Of a DNA stretch of 20,731 nt, positions 9,509-19,907 are shown piece after piece. The stretch lies in assembly GCF_000330505.1 (NCBI RefSeq), contig NW_004191876.1:210941-231671 (forward strand). The letters are read 5' to 3'. The notes under the pieces were generated by a model that did no database searches, was not told the origin of the DNA, and worked only from the letters and a program-made list of their open reading frames with translations. Positions within the stretch are counted from its first letter, which is position 1. Each line of letters starts with the position of its first letter. The position numbers and the translations under genes were made by a program. The stretch comes from Entamoeba invadens IP1 (Eukaryota; Evosea; Mastigamoebida; Endamoebidae).

Positions 9509-9510
9509 TA

Positions 9511-12226
9511 TATTTTCCCATAACCAAATCACATAGTATTTATCACTGTATTCAAACAATACACATAAATCAGATTTTGTTTCTTAAGTCTGAAGTAAAT
9601 TGTTCTTCTTTTGTTTTTGAAATGATAATAAATACAATATTATGATAATGTTGTTATTTTGTCATAAAAATATCTTGATATGTCCATAACAATTTGTGAA
9701 ATAAATAATTAAAGTTATGGTTTTGTGATTGTATGGCATCTTTATAACATAGTTTACTGTTATTAAATGCAGTTTTTTATCAATATTTTGAAGTTATTAT
9801 GTTAATATTGTTAAAAGTGTTTAAATTATGGTTACTCTCATTTGTTAGGAAATATATAGATAGCCCATAATTATGATAAAGCCTCTACTTTATCACTCTC
9901 TGTTTGTTTTTGGTGATTTCTGTGATCACGTTTTGTTCCAAAAAGTTTATTCTTTTTCAAACAAACTTCAATAAATATATTATTACAGATTCAATTATTT
10001 AGTTAATAATCATTATTATATTACAATTAAAAATATTTATTTCTGTATGTACTATTTTAGATATATGCCAATATTTGTATCATTTGAAATATAAAATCTA
10101 TATTATTTCATCGTTAAAGGTTCATTTTTAAATGAATAAATATATATATTGAATTTGGTTTTTAAATTGAATATTTACTTGATTTCCATCGTTTATTCGT
10201 TTAATGTGTTTTAAGCACCATTAGTTCGTGTGTGAAATAGTCTTGCATCCATAGTTTTGTAATGAATAGTAATAACCAATATTTGGTGTTCTTAAGAAAA
10301 AAGAGAGTATCTTATAAAAAATACAATAATTAAAAACAATTAAAATACAAATCAAAAAAAACAATAATAAAGATATACTTTTTCCTATAAGACTTAATTA
10401 ATTAGTTGTAATAGTGTTTTTATCACTTATCACAGTTTTGATGTCGTCATTTTAATCACTATACTATTTTATGGTATTATACCTTATAAACCAAAATTTC
10501 TGAAAATTCTTTGTATTAATATATGCATTGTCGTATTATCATATAAATTATATGATAATTTATTTATTTGTTTTTTGGATATTTTACAATTAATGAGTTG
10601 TATCGTAACTGAATTATTCAATAAATCATTGTTGAACTTTGATTGCCACTCAACACAACTTTTCAACATTAGGTTGTTAACAAACATATATTTAAAACAA
10701 TTTATTATTTAACTTGGTCAAATTTGACAATTACTTGTTGCAACCTTTAATATTGTTTTAATGAACCATTTTATGTTATTTTTTTAACAATAGTTAAATT
10801 TATGTTTAATTCTAAGACGGCTTGAAACAATATTTTTATATTTTATGTACACATCTTTGTGAACAGAAAGTTAAAACATAAAATTGTTACAAAATGTGAA
10901 ATTACTTTAATTTTTGTGTTATATTTTAAAGTTAAATATTATGTTACAAGTCTACAATATATAAAATATCACCCTTTATTGAACAAATTTTCTGAAAATA
11001 AGTTGTTAACAATGAAACTTTTTATGCTTACAGTTGTTATATAATCACAAAAATTGACAATTAAAGAGTGTTTTTTAACCTTTTTGTATATTTATATATT
11101 TTAGTATTATAAAATTATATATTTGTTTACACTATGTATTGTTATATAAAAAACAATTAAACAACAGTTAAAATTGATAGTATATAATATTTCGTTTATA
11201 TCAATAATAAAAAAGTTGTTAAACCAAAATAATGTAAATTGAAATAGTTACATTTATGAAATTATAGTAATAGTTTAAATGTTATTTTTTGTTGGTTCAA
11301 CTAAATGATGTGGTATTTACACAAAGCTTACAATCATTGTTCGAAAAATGTTATCATAAACAACTAATACTCAGCTGTAAGAAATCCATTCTATAATTTC
11401 ACGGTGGCGTTCCAACACAATCTAATATACATAATTTGAATTGTTAATTGTGTTGATTACTCTGTTGTGTGAATGGTTGAAAATGCCTTTAATCATTGGT
11501 TGAGTTAATCATTATACAACATATTATTATTGCAAAATATTTATATATCCAATTTTTAAACAAAATTGAAACAGACTTAGTGTGTTAATAAATGATTGTT
11601 ATAATTGTTTTTGTTAACAATTTTTTAAATTATTTGTGGAGTTGTTTAATACCTTATTGTTGATTTTTACAAATTTATTCTGGATTTTAGCATTTGTTAC
11701 ATTATTTAAATCTATAAAGGTAAATTTTTAATGTAAAATGACAGTGTGTATGATTTTAATTGAGTTTTAAATCAACAACAATTACACACAAACAAATCGA
11801 TTAATTGATTATATTTTTTGAAATTATTGTTATGTCATAAACATAATGAATTGTGTTTTATGTTATCAAATTAAATCAAAGCTAAAAACATGTTTTGATA
11901 TCAAAAATAATTTTTGTCTTTAAATTGTATTTGTAATTAACTTGTTTTGTTTTTTGTTTAAAAATTTATTTTGTTTTGTTTTGTTAATCATGTTGATTGT
12001 CTCTCACTAATAAAATTATTTTCAGAGTTTTAATTTATTAAAAAATAATATTATATTTTGTGTTTATTTTTTTGAAGTGAAAATAATGTAAATTTCAAAT
12101 AGTTGTTGAGACATGTATTTTACGTTTTATACTGTTGTTTTTAACTTGATTGTAAAAACAAATTATTTTTTCTTGATTTTTAAAAATGTTTTATAAAAAA
12201 TACAACAAGTAATAAATATCTTTTGA
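9511..12226. other. Long AT-rich spacer, nothing recognised
   Basis: About 2.7 kb with no supported gene. Two frames of 61-67 codons (10484-10687 minus; 10859-11044 plus) have base and codon content no different from the surrounding DNA and no recognisable motif. No strong repeat, tRNA box pair or hairpin was found. Confidence 0.55.
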
Positions 12227-12587
12227 TTAAAGTGACTTCCCTAAGGTGTGCATTTTAAAATTTTTAGTCTTTTTAACAGGGAAAGGTCGTGCAAGATTAA
12301 ATTTTAGTTGTAAAACATTTTATTAAAAAATGTTATTAGTTTCCAAATTGTTTCAAAACACACACAATCCTTTGGTGCTCGAATTAATGAACTACAAAAA
12401 GCAAATTAAATTATAAAAATTGGGTTATGGTTTGTCTATGTGTTTAATGAAAAAACTGTTTTGTTTCAAGACGTGAATAAATGTCGATGTCTCTCGTGTT
12501 AGCGTAATTCAAAGTGACAAGAAAAAATGTGATAAACATTATGTTTTTCTCTGTGCCGTTTTATAGCAAACAATAACAAATAGTCTG

Positions 12588-12690
12588 TTTAATAGGTGCA
12601 GTTCATTGTTACAAATCGATGTGCACTGTTGTCCAGAACTGGTCCTTCCATTATTTCCATTGGGTCGCTTTCCCGAAATTGTTGCTTAAT
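12588..12690 (-). pseudogene. Possible coding relic, unrecognised
   Basis: A GC-richer stretch inside the foldback element. On the minus strand one frame reads about 32 codons without a stop, including SDPMEIMEGPVLDNSAHRF, and ends at TAA. It may be the last piece of a transposase or of a captured gene. It is too short and decayed to assign to a family, and chance cannot be excluded. Confidence 0.2.
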
Positions 12691-12731
12691 TTATTGTATT
12701 CGAAGTGTGAAAGTTAAAAATTGCAACGTCA

Positions 12732-12890
12732 CAAGGTGTGCAAGTTAAATTATATTTTAGTAATAACTTCGAAATTATAATTAATAATTAAACTAAAAAT
12801 AAACTTTTTTCGAAATTTCAAAAAATTAATGATTCTATTTTTTTTAATAAAAAAATTATAAATGAACTATACCTTAACTTGCACACCTTG
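12732..12890. repeat. Nested inverted repeat, 17-bp perfect arms
   Basis: CAAGGTGTGCAAGTTAA (12732-12748) is the exact reverse complement of TTAACTTGCACACCTTG (12874-12890). The enclosed 125 bp are AT-rich and non-coding. Its right arm overlaps the right end of the larger foldback element, so it may be a subterminal duplication or a separate MITE using the same ends. Confidence 0.65.
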
Positions 12891-12904
12891 GGAATTCATC
12901 TTAA

Positions 12905-14479
12905 TTATCATTTTTATCAACAAAAATAATATTTGTATTGTTTGTTGAATTGGCCGATTTAGCTATATAATTATTAAATCAGGCATATCACATTTTTGTA
13001 GTTGTTTTTTGTTCAGATTTATTTCAAATTTAAATTAAAAATTTGAGAAATTATTGTAATAAATAATTATTTATTCAGAAAAAAAGACAAAAATCAATTT
13101 GTTATACTATTTTATATTTATGTTTTTAAAATTGTTAATTTCAGTCAAAATGTAATGTATCACAAACATTTTTTGAATAATATATATTACATAAATATGA
13201 ATATTTAATTGTTTGATATGTTGTATTTTCATCAAAAAACATTACTTGTTTTTTTATGTAATAACAATTAAAAAATTTGAAGTGTTTTAAATTAAATATT
13301 TTCCAAAATGATGTACCACTTAATAAAAGTATATTGTTATTTTACGTGTACGCAAAATACATATTTGAATATATTACCATAATTTAACTCTTTTTAAATT
13401 TTAAATAATAAAGAAAATGTTTGTAATATTTGATATTAACAATTTGTTTTAAATTATAATTATATAATATAATATAATAGTATAACAACTAATACAACAA
13501 TTCAATGATTATTTAACTGTGTTAAGGTGATGATTATACACATAACTAATTAAAACTATTATTTATTTTTTTAAAATGACAAAATTGTTTTTGTGAGTCC
13601 AAACAAATTGTTAATTTTTGTACAAGTCGATCCAAAGTTGTTAACAACCTATATTAAATTTTGAATATAAACTATAATTGTTTTTATTATCAAGTGTGTT
13701 GTTTATAACACAACAAAATTAACATAAAAATAAATATATTTAAATGGTATTGTCAAACCTTGTAATGTCAATTTATATATTTTAATTTTCATATAATGAA
13801 ACTACAAACTGTCATATAATTTAATTTGTGTCAAAATATTTAAATCACTTTATTCCATATTTTGGTTATAATAATGTTATTTTTTAATTAATAATAAATA
13901 AAAACTCTTTTTGTGTTTTGATACATACACTGATTCATTTCTAATAAATACATTGAAACTGTGATTACTTAAATGTTTGAACAAGTTAAATTATATATTA
14001 TGTTCTAACCCAGAAAGTAATGACAACATTTTTATTTTACTTCAATCCAATGACATTTTCCTATTATTTATTTATGCCATTCAATAAAAATTTTTTATCA
14101 AAAAGTTATTTGTTTTATTTTTCTTTTGTTTTTGGTTTAAATATTTAAATTTTTCTTATTTGTTTTTTCTGGTTATTATTTGTTTTTAATACACTTTTAA
14201 TTGTATTATTTGAAAACTGTTCTAAAGAAGTTTTTAGCAAATTATTCTAAATTTTTTCATAAAACAGCATATTTTTTATTTTATAATTATTTTCTTTAAA
14301 TTGAGCAAAAAATTCTTTTGTGAATAAGATTTGTTATTTTATCCAAAAAGATAAAATGCCATTATTTCTTTTTCAAAAAACTGTTATTTAATTGATGTTT
14401 GCAACATTAGTTATTAATGTTATTATTATTAAAAATTATTATAATAAAACTATTATATTATTCATAAAAAATTGAAGAA
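12905..14479. other. AT-rich spacer, nothing recognised
   Basis: About 1.6 kb of AT-rich sequence with stops in all frames. It ends where base composition rises at the first of two decayed genes. Confidence 0.55.
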
Positions 14480-15715
14480 ACAATGAAACTTGTTTTAATT
14501 ACAAACACGAAGTAAATACAAAAAAGAAAGAAATTGGGAAAAAATACACACCTTCTAAAATAAATAACGATAATTTCACCAAATGTAAATCCATTATTGA
14601 TATCAAATTAAAAAACACAGAAAGACAAAAGGCTGCGCTTAACAAAAAAAGTTGGCGAAGTTAAAGAGAAGTTAAAACTCACTTGGTGAGTCATTCTTGT
14701 ACAAGACCAATTTCATCAACTTTTTAAAAAGAATGCATTTTGATTGTTGTAAATTTAACTTAACATATTCTGTGTGTCAAAAAGAAACACCACTACCCTG
14801 TTAATTCAAGCAATGGTATCGTTCTGAAGTTGAGTGCCAAAATTGACGAACTCACTTGTATTGCGACCAGAAGAGAACTGGAAATTAACAAATCCAATGA
14901 AAAACTTGAAATAGTTAAAAAAAGCGAAAAATGACAAAAATGGAAAAAAATAAGAAATCAAGAAAAACCGAATAATTTTGCTAATGATAAAACTCTTTTT
15001 AGTTGAAAAGAAAAACTCTAAAATGTTTGTGGCCAACTTTATTAAGTTCTCAAACATGATTTGTAAAGATAGCGCTGGAGCCGAAAACGCTCTTGCTGAC
15101 CAATTTGATAAATGAAAGAAGATCGAAACACCCAAGGCAAGGTTTCATCAATTAAACTTCAAGCTGATGCACCAGTTTCATTTTTCAAAAAAATAACATG
15201 TCGAATATTGGAGTTATTGAAATTTGGTCACAATTTGGTGTAGAAAGATGGAAATCTGACAAGATAGATAATGTTTAAAATGTTACTGAAAACAAATTAC
15301 AAAGAGTGAATCTATTTCAGACAACATAAAAGAATAACTGAATGATTTGATGGTTTATTCTTATTAACTAACTGCTGAAAAGAAGAATTACATGATTTAT
15401 TAAGAAATGAACAAAAGAGCAATGATTCGAATGCTGAAATCAACACGTTTAGAATAAAATTGACTCTGATAATGATGATAAAAACTTAAGCAACGAAACA
15501 TAAATATTAAGACAAAATTAAAACAGTTAAAACTTAAACTGGTCAAGAAAAGAAATATTACACAAAAATTCAACTGATTAAATAAAATAAGAAGAATATT
15601 GCTAATAATACTGTATGAACTGAAACTATTGAGTAGAACATCCAGTTGTCTGAACAAAAAAGTCAAAACTATAAGACACAATAAGATTACATCAAAAGAG
15701 TTAAAAAACAAAAAC
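14480..15715 (+). pseudogene. Decayed Lys/Glu/Asn-rich, coiled-coil-like protein gene
   Basis: Plus-strand fragments in shifting frames look like former coding sequence. Examples are KSIIDIKLKNTERQKAALNK (14589-14648), LSAKIDELTCIATRRELEIN then KSNEKLEIVKKSEK (14832-14931), FVANFIKFSNMICKDSAGAE then NALADQFDK (15025-15111), GKVSSIKLQADAPVSFFKKI (15137-15196) and ELHDLLRNEQKSNDSNAEIN (about 15385-15445). The heptad-like spacing of L, I and A among K and E suggests a coiled coil. Stops occur every 20-40 codons and there are several frameshifts. Minus-strand frames over this region are shadows. It converges on the chaperone relic with almost no gap, which suggests two genes once packed tail to tail. 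I do not recognise the family. Confidence 0.5.
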
Positions 15716-16600
15716 TAAACTCCATTAAAATGAGATAAACGCAATAACATGAAAAAGACATCTGTGATACGCATGTCATCAAACATTTGCAACAACATAT
15801 TGAACATTTGCTGATGCGCCTTTTTGACTTCATCAAACAGAACAATGTTGCACGTCTTCTTCTGACTTCCTCTGTCAATTGTTAACCATTGTTGTGTCCA
15901 CAAAATATCAGTGGCGTTCCAATCGGTCGTAAAACGTTATGCGAATTAATGTATTCACTCGTGTCTATTTTGACATCGTTGTTTTCATCATAATACCTCA
16001 AGTCTGCGCAATCTCAACTTCTCCTGTTATCTCAGCCTTGTGTTTCGTGTCTTCTATTTTCTGTGCAAACACTTTGATCCCTTCGCTGCAACAAAAGCTG
16101 AGTCAATGATTGTCAATAAAGAGTGGCTCTCATACTTCTCTCTAATGCCTCTCAAGATTAAATTGTGTCCATTTCTCTCGGCGACGTAGACATGTTATAA
16201 TTGCCTTTCATATTCAAGAGTTTTTTTCGAATGCACCACGACTTGCTTCATGACAACATCGATGTTGTATGTTTTCATGAAGTAACACTTTTCTGTTGCA
16301 CCGGCACCCAAAACAGTGTGATTGTATTTATAATAAAAATGAATGGTATCTTCGACTCTTTCACCAATTCCAAAACATATTTCAATCACTTCTCGGACAG
16401 TTCTCTGTACTGCTACCAACAATCAGTGCGCCCATTATAATTGCAATGACTCTACACTGCAAGTTTGAAGGAACAATCCTTTTGCTATTCGCTGCACCAA
16501 ACTTTCACAACAACTCTAGTATTACCAATACCAAGCTCATTAATCAAAACGGGGGTGTTTTTTGTGACTAAATTGAATGTTTTGTCTTTGAATAAGCAAC
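15715..16600 (-). pseudogene. ClpB/Hsp101-type AAA+ disaggregase, decayed fragment
   Basis: Hsp101/ClpB is a hexameric two-ring AAA+ ATPase that pulls proteins out of aggregates with Hsp70. On the minus strand its blocks appear in order. First is PVLINELGIGNT (16520-16555), the NBD1 Walker A region with the Lys changed to Asn. Next come VIAIIMGALI (about 16430-16460), HTVLGAGATE (about 16297-16326, after the NBD1 Walker B) and ILRGIREKYESH plus IIDSAFVAA (16087-16157). The middle-region sequence KIEDTKHKAEIT and GEVEIA follows (about 16010-16070). NBD2 then gives VKIDTSEY (about 15965), QLTEEVRRRR (15855-15884), and NIVLFDEVKKAH with MFNMLLQMFDDMRITD (15765-15851), the NBD2 Walker B region. 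At least four frameshifts and several stops break it. About 100 residues are missing between the middle domain and IDTSEY, including the NBD2 Walker A. The N domain and C-terminus are also gone. A non-functional relic is near certain. Confidence 0.88.
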
Positions 16601-17334
16601 TTGTTCTTGAAAAAAAAATCACCTCCCAACAAACCAAAGTCAAGAAGAAAAAATATGCAGATTAACTTTAAAAGGTGATTGTAAATGATAACGAATTTGG
16701 TAATTTTAAAAACAAGATGAGATATTTGTTAGATTGTTGACCGCTCAAAAAATGATTTACAGAAAAAAAACTTGAGAAGCAAAAAACAATAAAACATAAG
16801 GTGAGAAACTCAATTACTTGGAGATAAAGTTACAGATTCAAAAGCTTAATTTATTACAACAAATTCAATTGATATTTTAAAAGAGTTATTTTCTGTGTTT
16901 TGTTGATGCGTGTTAAGTAGTTTGTGATAATCAATTTTTGATTGAAGTGACTACATGTCAAAATACAATAAAAAGCAATAAAAAGCAAAGAAGTTGATTT
17001 TTTCGAGATAAAATATTTGAAAGTTATTAATATTTTCAAGTTTTTACACGTATTATTTATTTATCAATTTCGATGAAATTAATTGTCAAAAAAATCACAA
17101 GGGAATGACTGATTTGGGTTGTGCAATTATTGATTAATTGTTTTCAGAAATTTTGTTTAAAAACATTGAGCGTTTTTAAAGTATTGAAGTTTATTAATAC
17201 CATCGTTAAGTTATACAGTTTGAGTGTTTATTGTTTGTGTTAAACGTATGACAGTATGGAGTCGCAACCCAAAAAAATTGCCGAGTTTGGAGTTTTTTAA
17301 TTGGTTTTTATCCCAAAAATGTGATAAAAAATAA
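16601..17334. other. Spacer between chaperone relic and repeat array
   Basis: AT-rich. On the plus strand, 16680-16860 has lysine-rich short fragments (for example NDNEFGNFKNKMRYLLD) that could be further coding relics, but nothing is assignable. I could not find the chaperone N domain here on the minus strand. Confidence 0.4.
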
Positions 17335-17358
17335 TGAAAAAGTCAATTAATTTTCACG

Positions 17359-17377
17359 AAATTGGTTTAATCAATTT
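17359..17377. promoter_or_regulatory. Conserved palindrome upstream of element A, copy 2
   Basis: AAATTGGTTTAATCAATTT, one change from the copy 1 palindrome, placed 23 bp before the A core. It again follows AAAAAGTCAATTAATTTTCA. Conservation of this short motif in otherwise different upstream sequence suggests that it belongs to the A unit. Confidence 0.4.
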
Positions 17378-17400
17378 CGTTAAAACTCAAAGTATAGGTG

Positions 17401-17499
17401 GAGGCTCCTAAAGCCGGCCCCCCTCCCCCACCCACCTCCTGGGAACAGAGATTACTTAAATGTAAGATTGTGTAAAATGGGGAGTATATACCACGTCAT
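17401..17499 (+). repeat. Element A, copy 2: conserved 99-bp GC-rich block
   Basis: Same length and sequence as copy 1 except for one T-to-G change (ATGGGGAGTATA instead of ATGGTGAGTATA). It heads the longest run of B elements, with five copies following. The linker to the first B is much more diverged from those of copies 1 and 3, so near-identity of the A core stands out against drifting neighbours. Confidence 0.75.
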
Positions 17500-17645
17500 T
17501 ATAAAGATATTAATAAGTTAATATCAATTATAATTAATAGAGATTTAATCATAATAAATACTACTTGTAATTAATAAATTAAATATTTGTAATTGTAAAA
17601 ATATATTCGATTTTTTTAAGTAAGAAAATAGAAAAACATTATTTT

Positions 17646-17688
17646 CATACAACCATGAGAGGGACCCCTTAATGTTCTATAAATAGAA
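17646..17688 (+). repeat. Element B, copy 2
   Basis: CATACAACCATGAGAGGGAC then CCCTTAATG and TTCTATAAATAGAA. The five-codon frame reads M-R-G-T-P-stop. GAGG and CCTT can pair around GACC. It lies 245 bp after the start of A copy 2. Confidence 0.75.
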
Positions 17689-17965
17689 AAGGTTAAGTCA
17701 AAATGATTAAACAGGAAAGTGTTATAAAGAATAAATATATAATAATTAATATAATGATTAGGAATAAAAACTATCAAATTTAAGTGAAATAGGAAGTAAT
17801 AATAATTGAATTAAAAACATAATAATATAATAATGAAGAAATATTAAATGTTAAATATTTAAAAAGTAATAGTAAATAAGAATTAATAAATATATAATAA
17901 TAAAATAATTTCTATTGATCATATCTTATGTTTTTTAAAATTAAGTAAGAAATATTTATAATTTT

Positions 17966-18007
17966 GTACAGCCATGACAAGGACCCCTTAATGTTCTATA
18001 AATAGAA
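17966..18007 (+). repeat. Element B, copy 3
   Basis: GTACAGCCATGACAAGGACC then CCTTAATG and TTCTATAAATAGAA. AAGG pairs with CCTT around ACC. The mini-frame is M-T-R-T-P-stop. The left flank has TTTTG instead of TTTCA before TACAG, a variant shared with copies 4, 7, 8 and 9. Confidence 0.75.
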
Positions 18008-18274
18008 ATTGATTAGATAATTAAATGGTTGAATAATTGAAATATATTATAAATAATAGATACATATATTCTTATTTCTAGTTAAAAATTAAAAATAATA
18101 GAAAATATGAGTAAATTATCACAATTTTTTAATAAATCAAATTCTATGATAAACAAATATTTTGATATTGAAATTGTATAAAAATGTAAAATAGTATTAG
18201 AAAATTAATAGAAAGTAAAATTTTAAAATATTTCTACTATTTTTAAGGAATGTGAATAAAATGCTTTCGATTTT

Positions 18275-18317
18275 GTACAGCCATGACGAGGACCCCTTAA
18301 TATTCTATAAATAGAAC
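18275..18317 (+). repeat. Element B, copy 4
   Basis: GTACAGCCATGACGAGGACC then CCTTAATATTCTATAAATAG and AAC. Codon 2 is ACG instead of ACA, which keeps Thr and turns one hairpin A-U pair into a G-U wobble. The G before TTCTAT is replaced by A. Confidence 0.75.
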
Positions 18318-18552
18318 ACTCTTTGATAATTTAATTGAAATATATTAAAAATTAAGAAAGAATTAAAGAATACAAAAAATATTTTATTAGAAATATTTTA
18401 ATACATACATGGTTCTATTAAGTTTATAATTATAGATATACTTAATTTATAATAAATAATAATTTCAAAAATACCAAATTATAAATAATAGTTAATAAAT
18501 AATAAAGAATTTTATATGTAATTTTTTTTGAAAGTGAAAAAGTCTTTTATTT

Positions 18553-18596
18553 CATACAGCCATGAAAGGGACCCCTTAATGTTCTATAAATAGAAC
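18553..18596 (+). repeat. Element B, copy 5
   Basis: CATACAGCCATGAAAGGGAC then CCCTTAAT and the full palindrome GTTCTATAAATAGAAC. The mini-frame is M-K-G-T-P-stop. AAGG/CCTT pairing is kept around GACC. Confidence 0.75.
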
Positions 18597-18843
18597 ACCA
18601 TTTCAATGGAATAAATATAAAATTAAATAATTAAATAAATAATACAAAAAGATATTTAATTAGAAATTTTAATACATATAGAGTTATTTATTGTTTATAT
18701 TAAAAATTTATAAATAATTTATATTAATTAATAATTTAAAGAATAATTTATAAATTATAATAAAATAATCAATAATATTAAATAAATCAATTTGATATGT
18801 AAAATTATTTTTAAAGGGGAGTGAACAAAAAAACATACATTTT

Positions 18844-18886
18844 CATACAGCCATGAGAGGGACCCCTTAATGTTCTATAAATAGAA
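18844..18886 (+). repeat. Element B, copy 6
   Basis: CATACAGCCATGAGAGGGAC then CCCTTAATG and TTCTATAAATAGAA. It is the last B before the array is interrupted by a new upstream segment and A copy 3. The mini-frame is M-R-G-T-P-stop. Confidence 0.75.
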
Positions 18887-19274
18887 TTATTTAATAATTA
18901 AATAATCCATAGAAATAGTAAAATAATTGACTATTATATATTAATTCAAACAAAATTAAACGTGTTAATAAAAAAGATATTTATTAAAAAATTTTTAATA
19001 ATAATTTGGTATTTTATTAATTAAAAACATTATTAATAAATAATTAACAATTTTTATATTTTATTTGTAAATTTTAAATAAATTAAGTATTATTAAGTAA
19101 TAATATAATTAATATAAAATCAATATGTTATTATTTTTTTCAATAGATGTAGTAGTTTGACAAGTGTTACAATACCATCAAGTGTGATATCAATTATTAA
19201 ATTTTTTTTTGTTTTATTTGTTATTATTTAATAAAAATAAAAAATAATTGAAAAAGTCAATTAATTATTTCACG

Positions 19275-19293
19275 AAATTGATTTAATCAATTT
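19275..19293. promoter_or_regulatory. Conserved palindrome upstream of element A, copy 3
   Basis: AAATTGATTTAATCAATTT, identical to copy 1, followed here by a second TAATCAATTT. It lies 26 bp before the A core and follows GAAAAAGTCAATTAATTATT, matching the placement at the other two copies. Confidence 0.4.
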
Positions 19294-19319
19294 AATCAAT
19301 TTATCGCAAAGTATACAAT

Positions 19320-19418
19320 GAGGCTCCTAAAGCCGGCCCCCCTCCCCCACCCACCTCCTGGGAACAGAGATTACTTAAATGTAAGATTGTGTAAAATGGT
19401 GAGTATATAGCACGTCAT
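19320..19418 (+). repeat. Element A, copy 3: conserved 99-bp GC-rich block
   Basis: Identical to copy 1 except for one C-to-G change near the end (TATAGCACG instead of TATACCACG). The sequence just 5' of the core (ACAAT in place of GGTGG) differs from the other copies, which sets the conserved left edge at GAGGCTCC. It is followed by three B copies. Confidence 0.75.
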
Positions 19419-19561
19419 CATAAAAATAATAATAAGTTAATATAATAGAATTAAGTGATATAAAGTCAAAAAATATAAGATATTAATTAATAAATAAAGT
19501 ATATGTAATTGTAGAAATTTATTCAATTTTTTTAAGTAAGAAAATTAAATACCTTCATTTT

Positions 19562-19598
19562 GTACAGCCATGACCCCCTTAATGTTCTATAAATAGAA
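19562..19598 (+). repeat. Element B, copy 7, with 5-bp deletion
   Basis: GTACAGCCATGACCCCCTTA then ATG and TTCTATAAATAGAA. About five bases of the AAGGA part are missing, so the left arm of the small hairpin is lost. The ATG then runs through to the TAG in the palindrome. The palindrome itself is kept. Confidence 0.75.
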
Positions 19599-19864
19599 TT
19601 GTTTAATGAATTTATCAAATATAATAAATAATAGAAATATAAAATAATTAAATAATTAAATAATTAAATAATTTGAAAGAAATATTTCATTAATAATTTT
19701 AATAAATAGAGTTATTTGTTGATAATGTTTATTACATATAATTAATTTATATTGAATAATAATTTTAAAAAATAATAAATTATAAATAATAATTAATCAT
19801 TAATATTAATTAAATTTTATATGAAAAGGTTTTAAAAGGGAAGTTAAATAAAGTCTTTTATTTT

Positions 19865-19907
19865 GTACAGCCATAAGAGGGACCCCTTAATGTTCTATAA
19901 ATAGAAC
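19865..19907 (+). repeat. Element B, copy 8
   Basis: GTACAGCCATAAGAGGGACC then CCTTAAT and the full palindrome GTTCTATAAATAGAAC. The ATG is changed to ATA, so the mini-frame has no start here, while the hairpin GAGG/CCTT and the palindrome are intact. Confidence 0.75.

Larger units (their letters stand above)
12227..12904. mobile_element. Foldback element with inverted ends and TTAA flanks
   Basis: The left end reads TTAAAGTGACTTCCCTAAGG then TGTGCA (12227-12252). The right end, reverse-complemented, reads TTAAGATGAATTCCCAAGG then TGTGCA (12879-12904). They match apart from three substitutions and a one-base indel. TTAA at both outer edges is the target site of piggyBac-type elements, but the usual C-rich first bases do not directly follow it, so the class is uncertain. 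Inside, AGGTCGTGCAAG (about 12286) repeats the end motif again. A nested perfect inverted repeat lies at 12732-12890. The interior is GC-richer at 12590-12700. Confidence 0.55.
17500..18960 (+). repeat. Tandem array of about 300-bp B units, array 2
   Basis: Five B cores start at 17646, 17966, 18275, 18553 and 18844, so spacing is 320, 309, 278 and 291 bp. The spacers are AT-rich and related but heavily diverged. Shared pieces include a T-run followed by AAGKRRRGT and an A-rich tract about 25-40 bp before each core, and GATATTTAATTAGAAATTTT-like sequence about 60-80 bp after it. The irregular spacing and core-only conservation differ from a young satellite, in which the whole unit would be uniform. 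Confidence 0.7.

Noticed and set aside
10484..11044. Frames of 61-67 codons on either strand
   Set aside because: Base composition and codon content are the same as surrounding spacer and no motif is visible.
14806..15711. Minus-strand frames of about 100 codons over the coiled-coil relic
   Set aside because: They are Phe/Leu/Ser-rich mirror images of the Lys/Glu/Asn-rich plus-strand relic, which has the more protein-like content.
16201..16665. Plus-strand frames over the chaperone relic
   Set aside because: The minus strand carries clear ClpB/Hsp101 blocks here, so the plus-strand frames are shadows.
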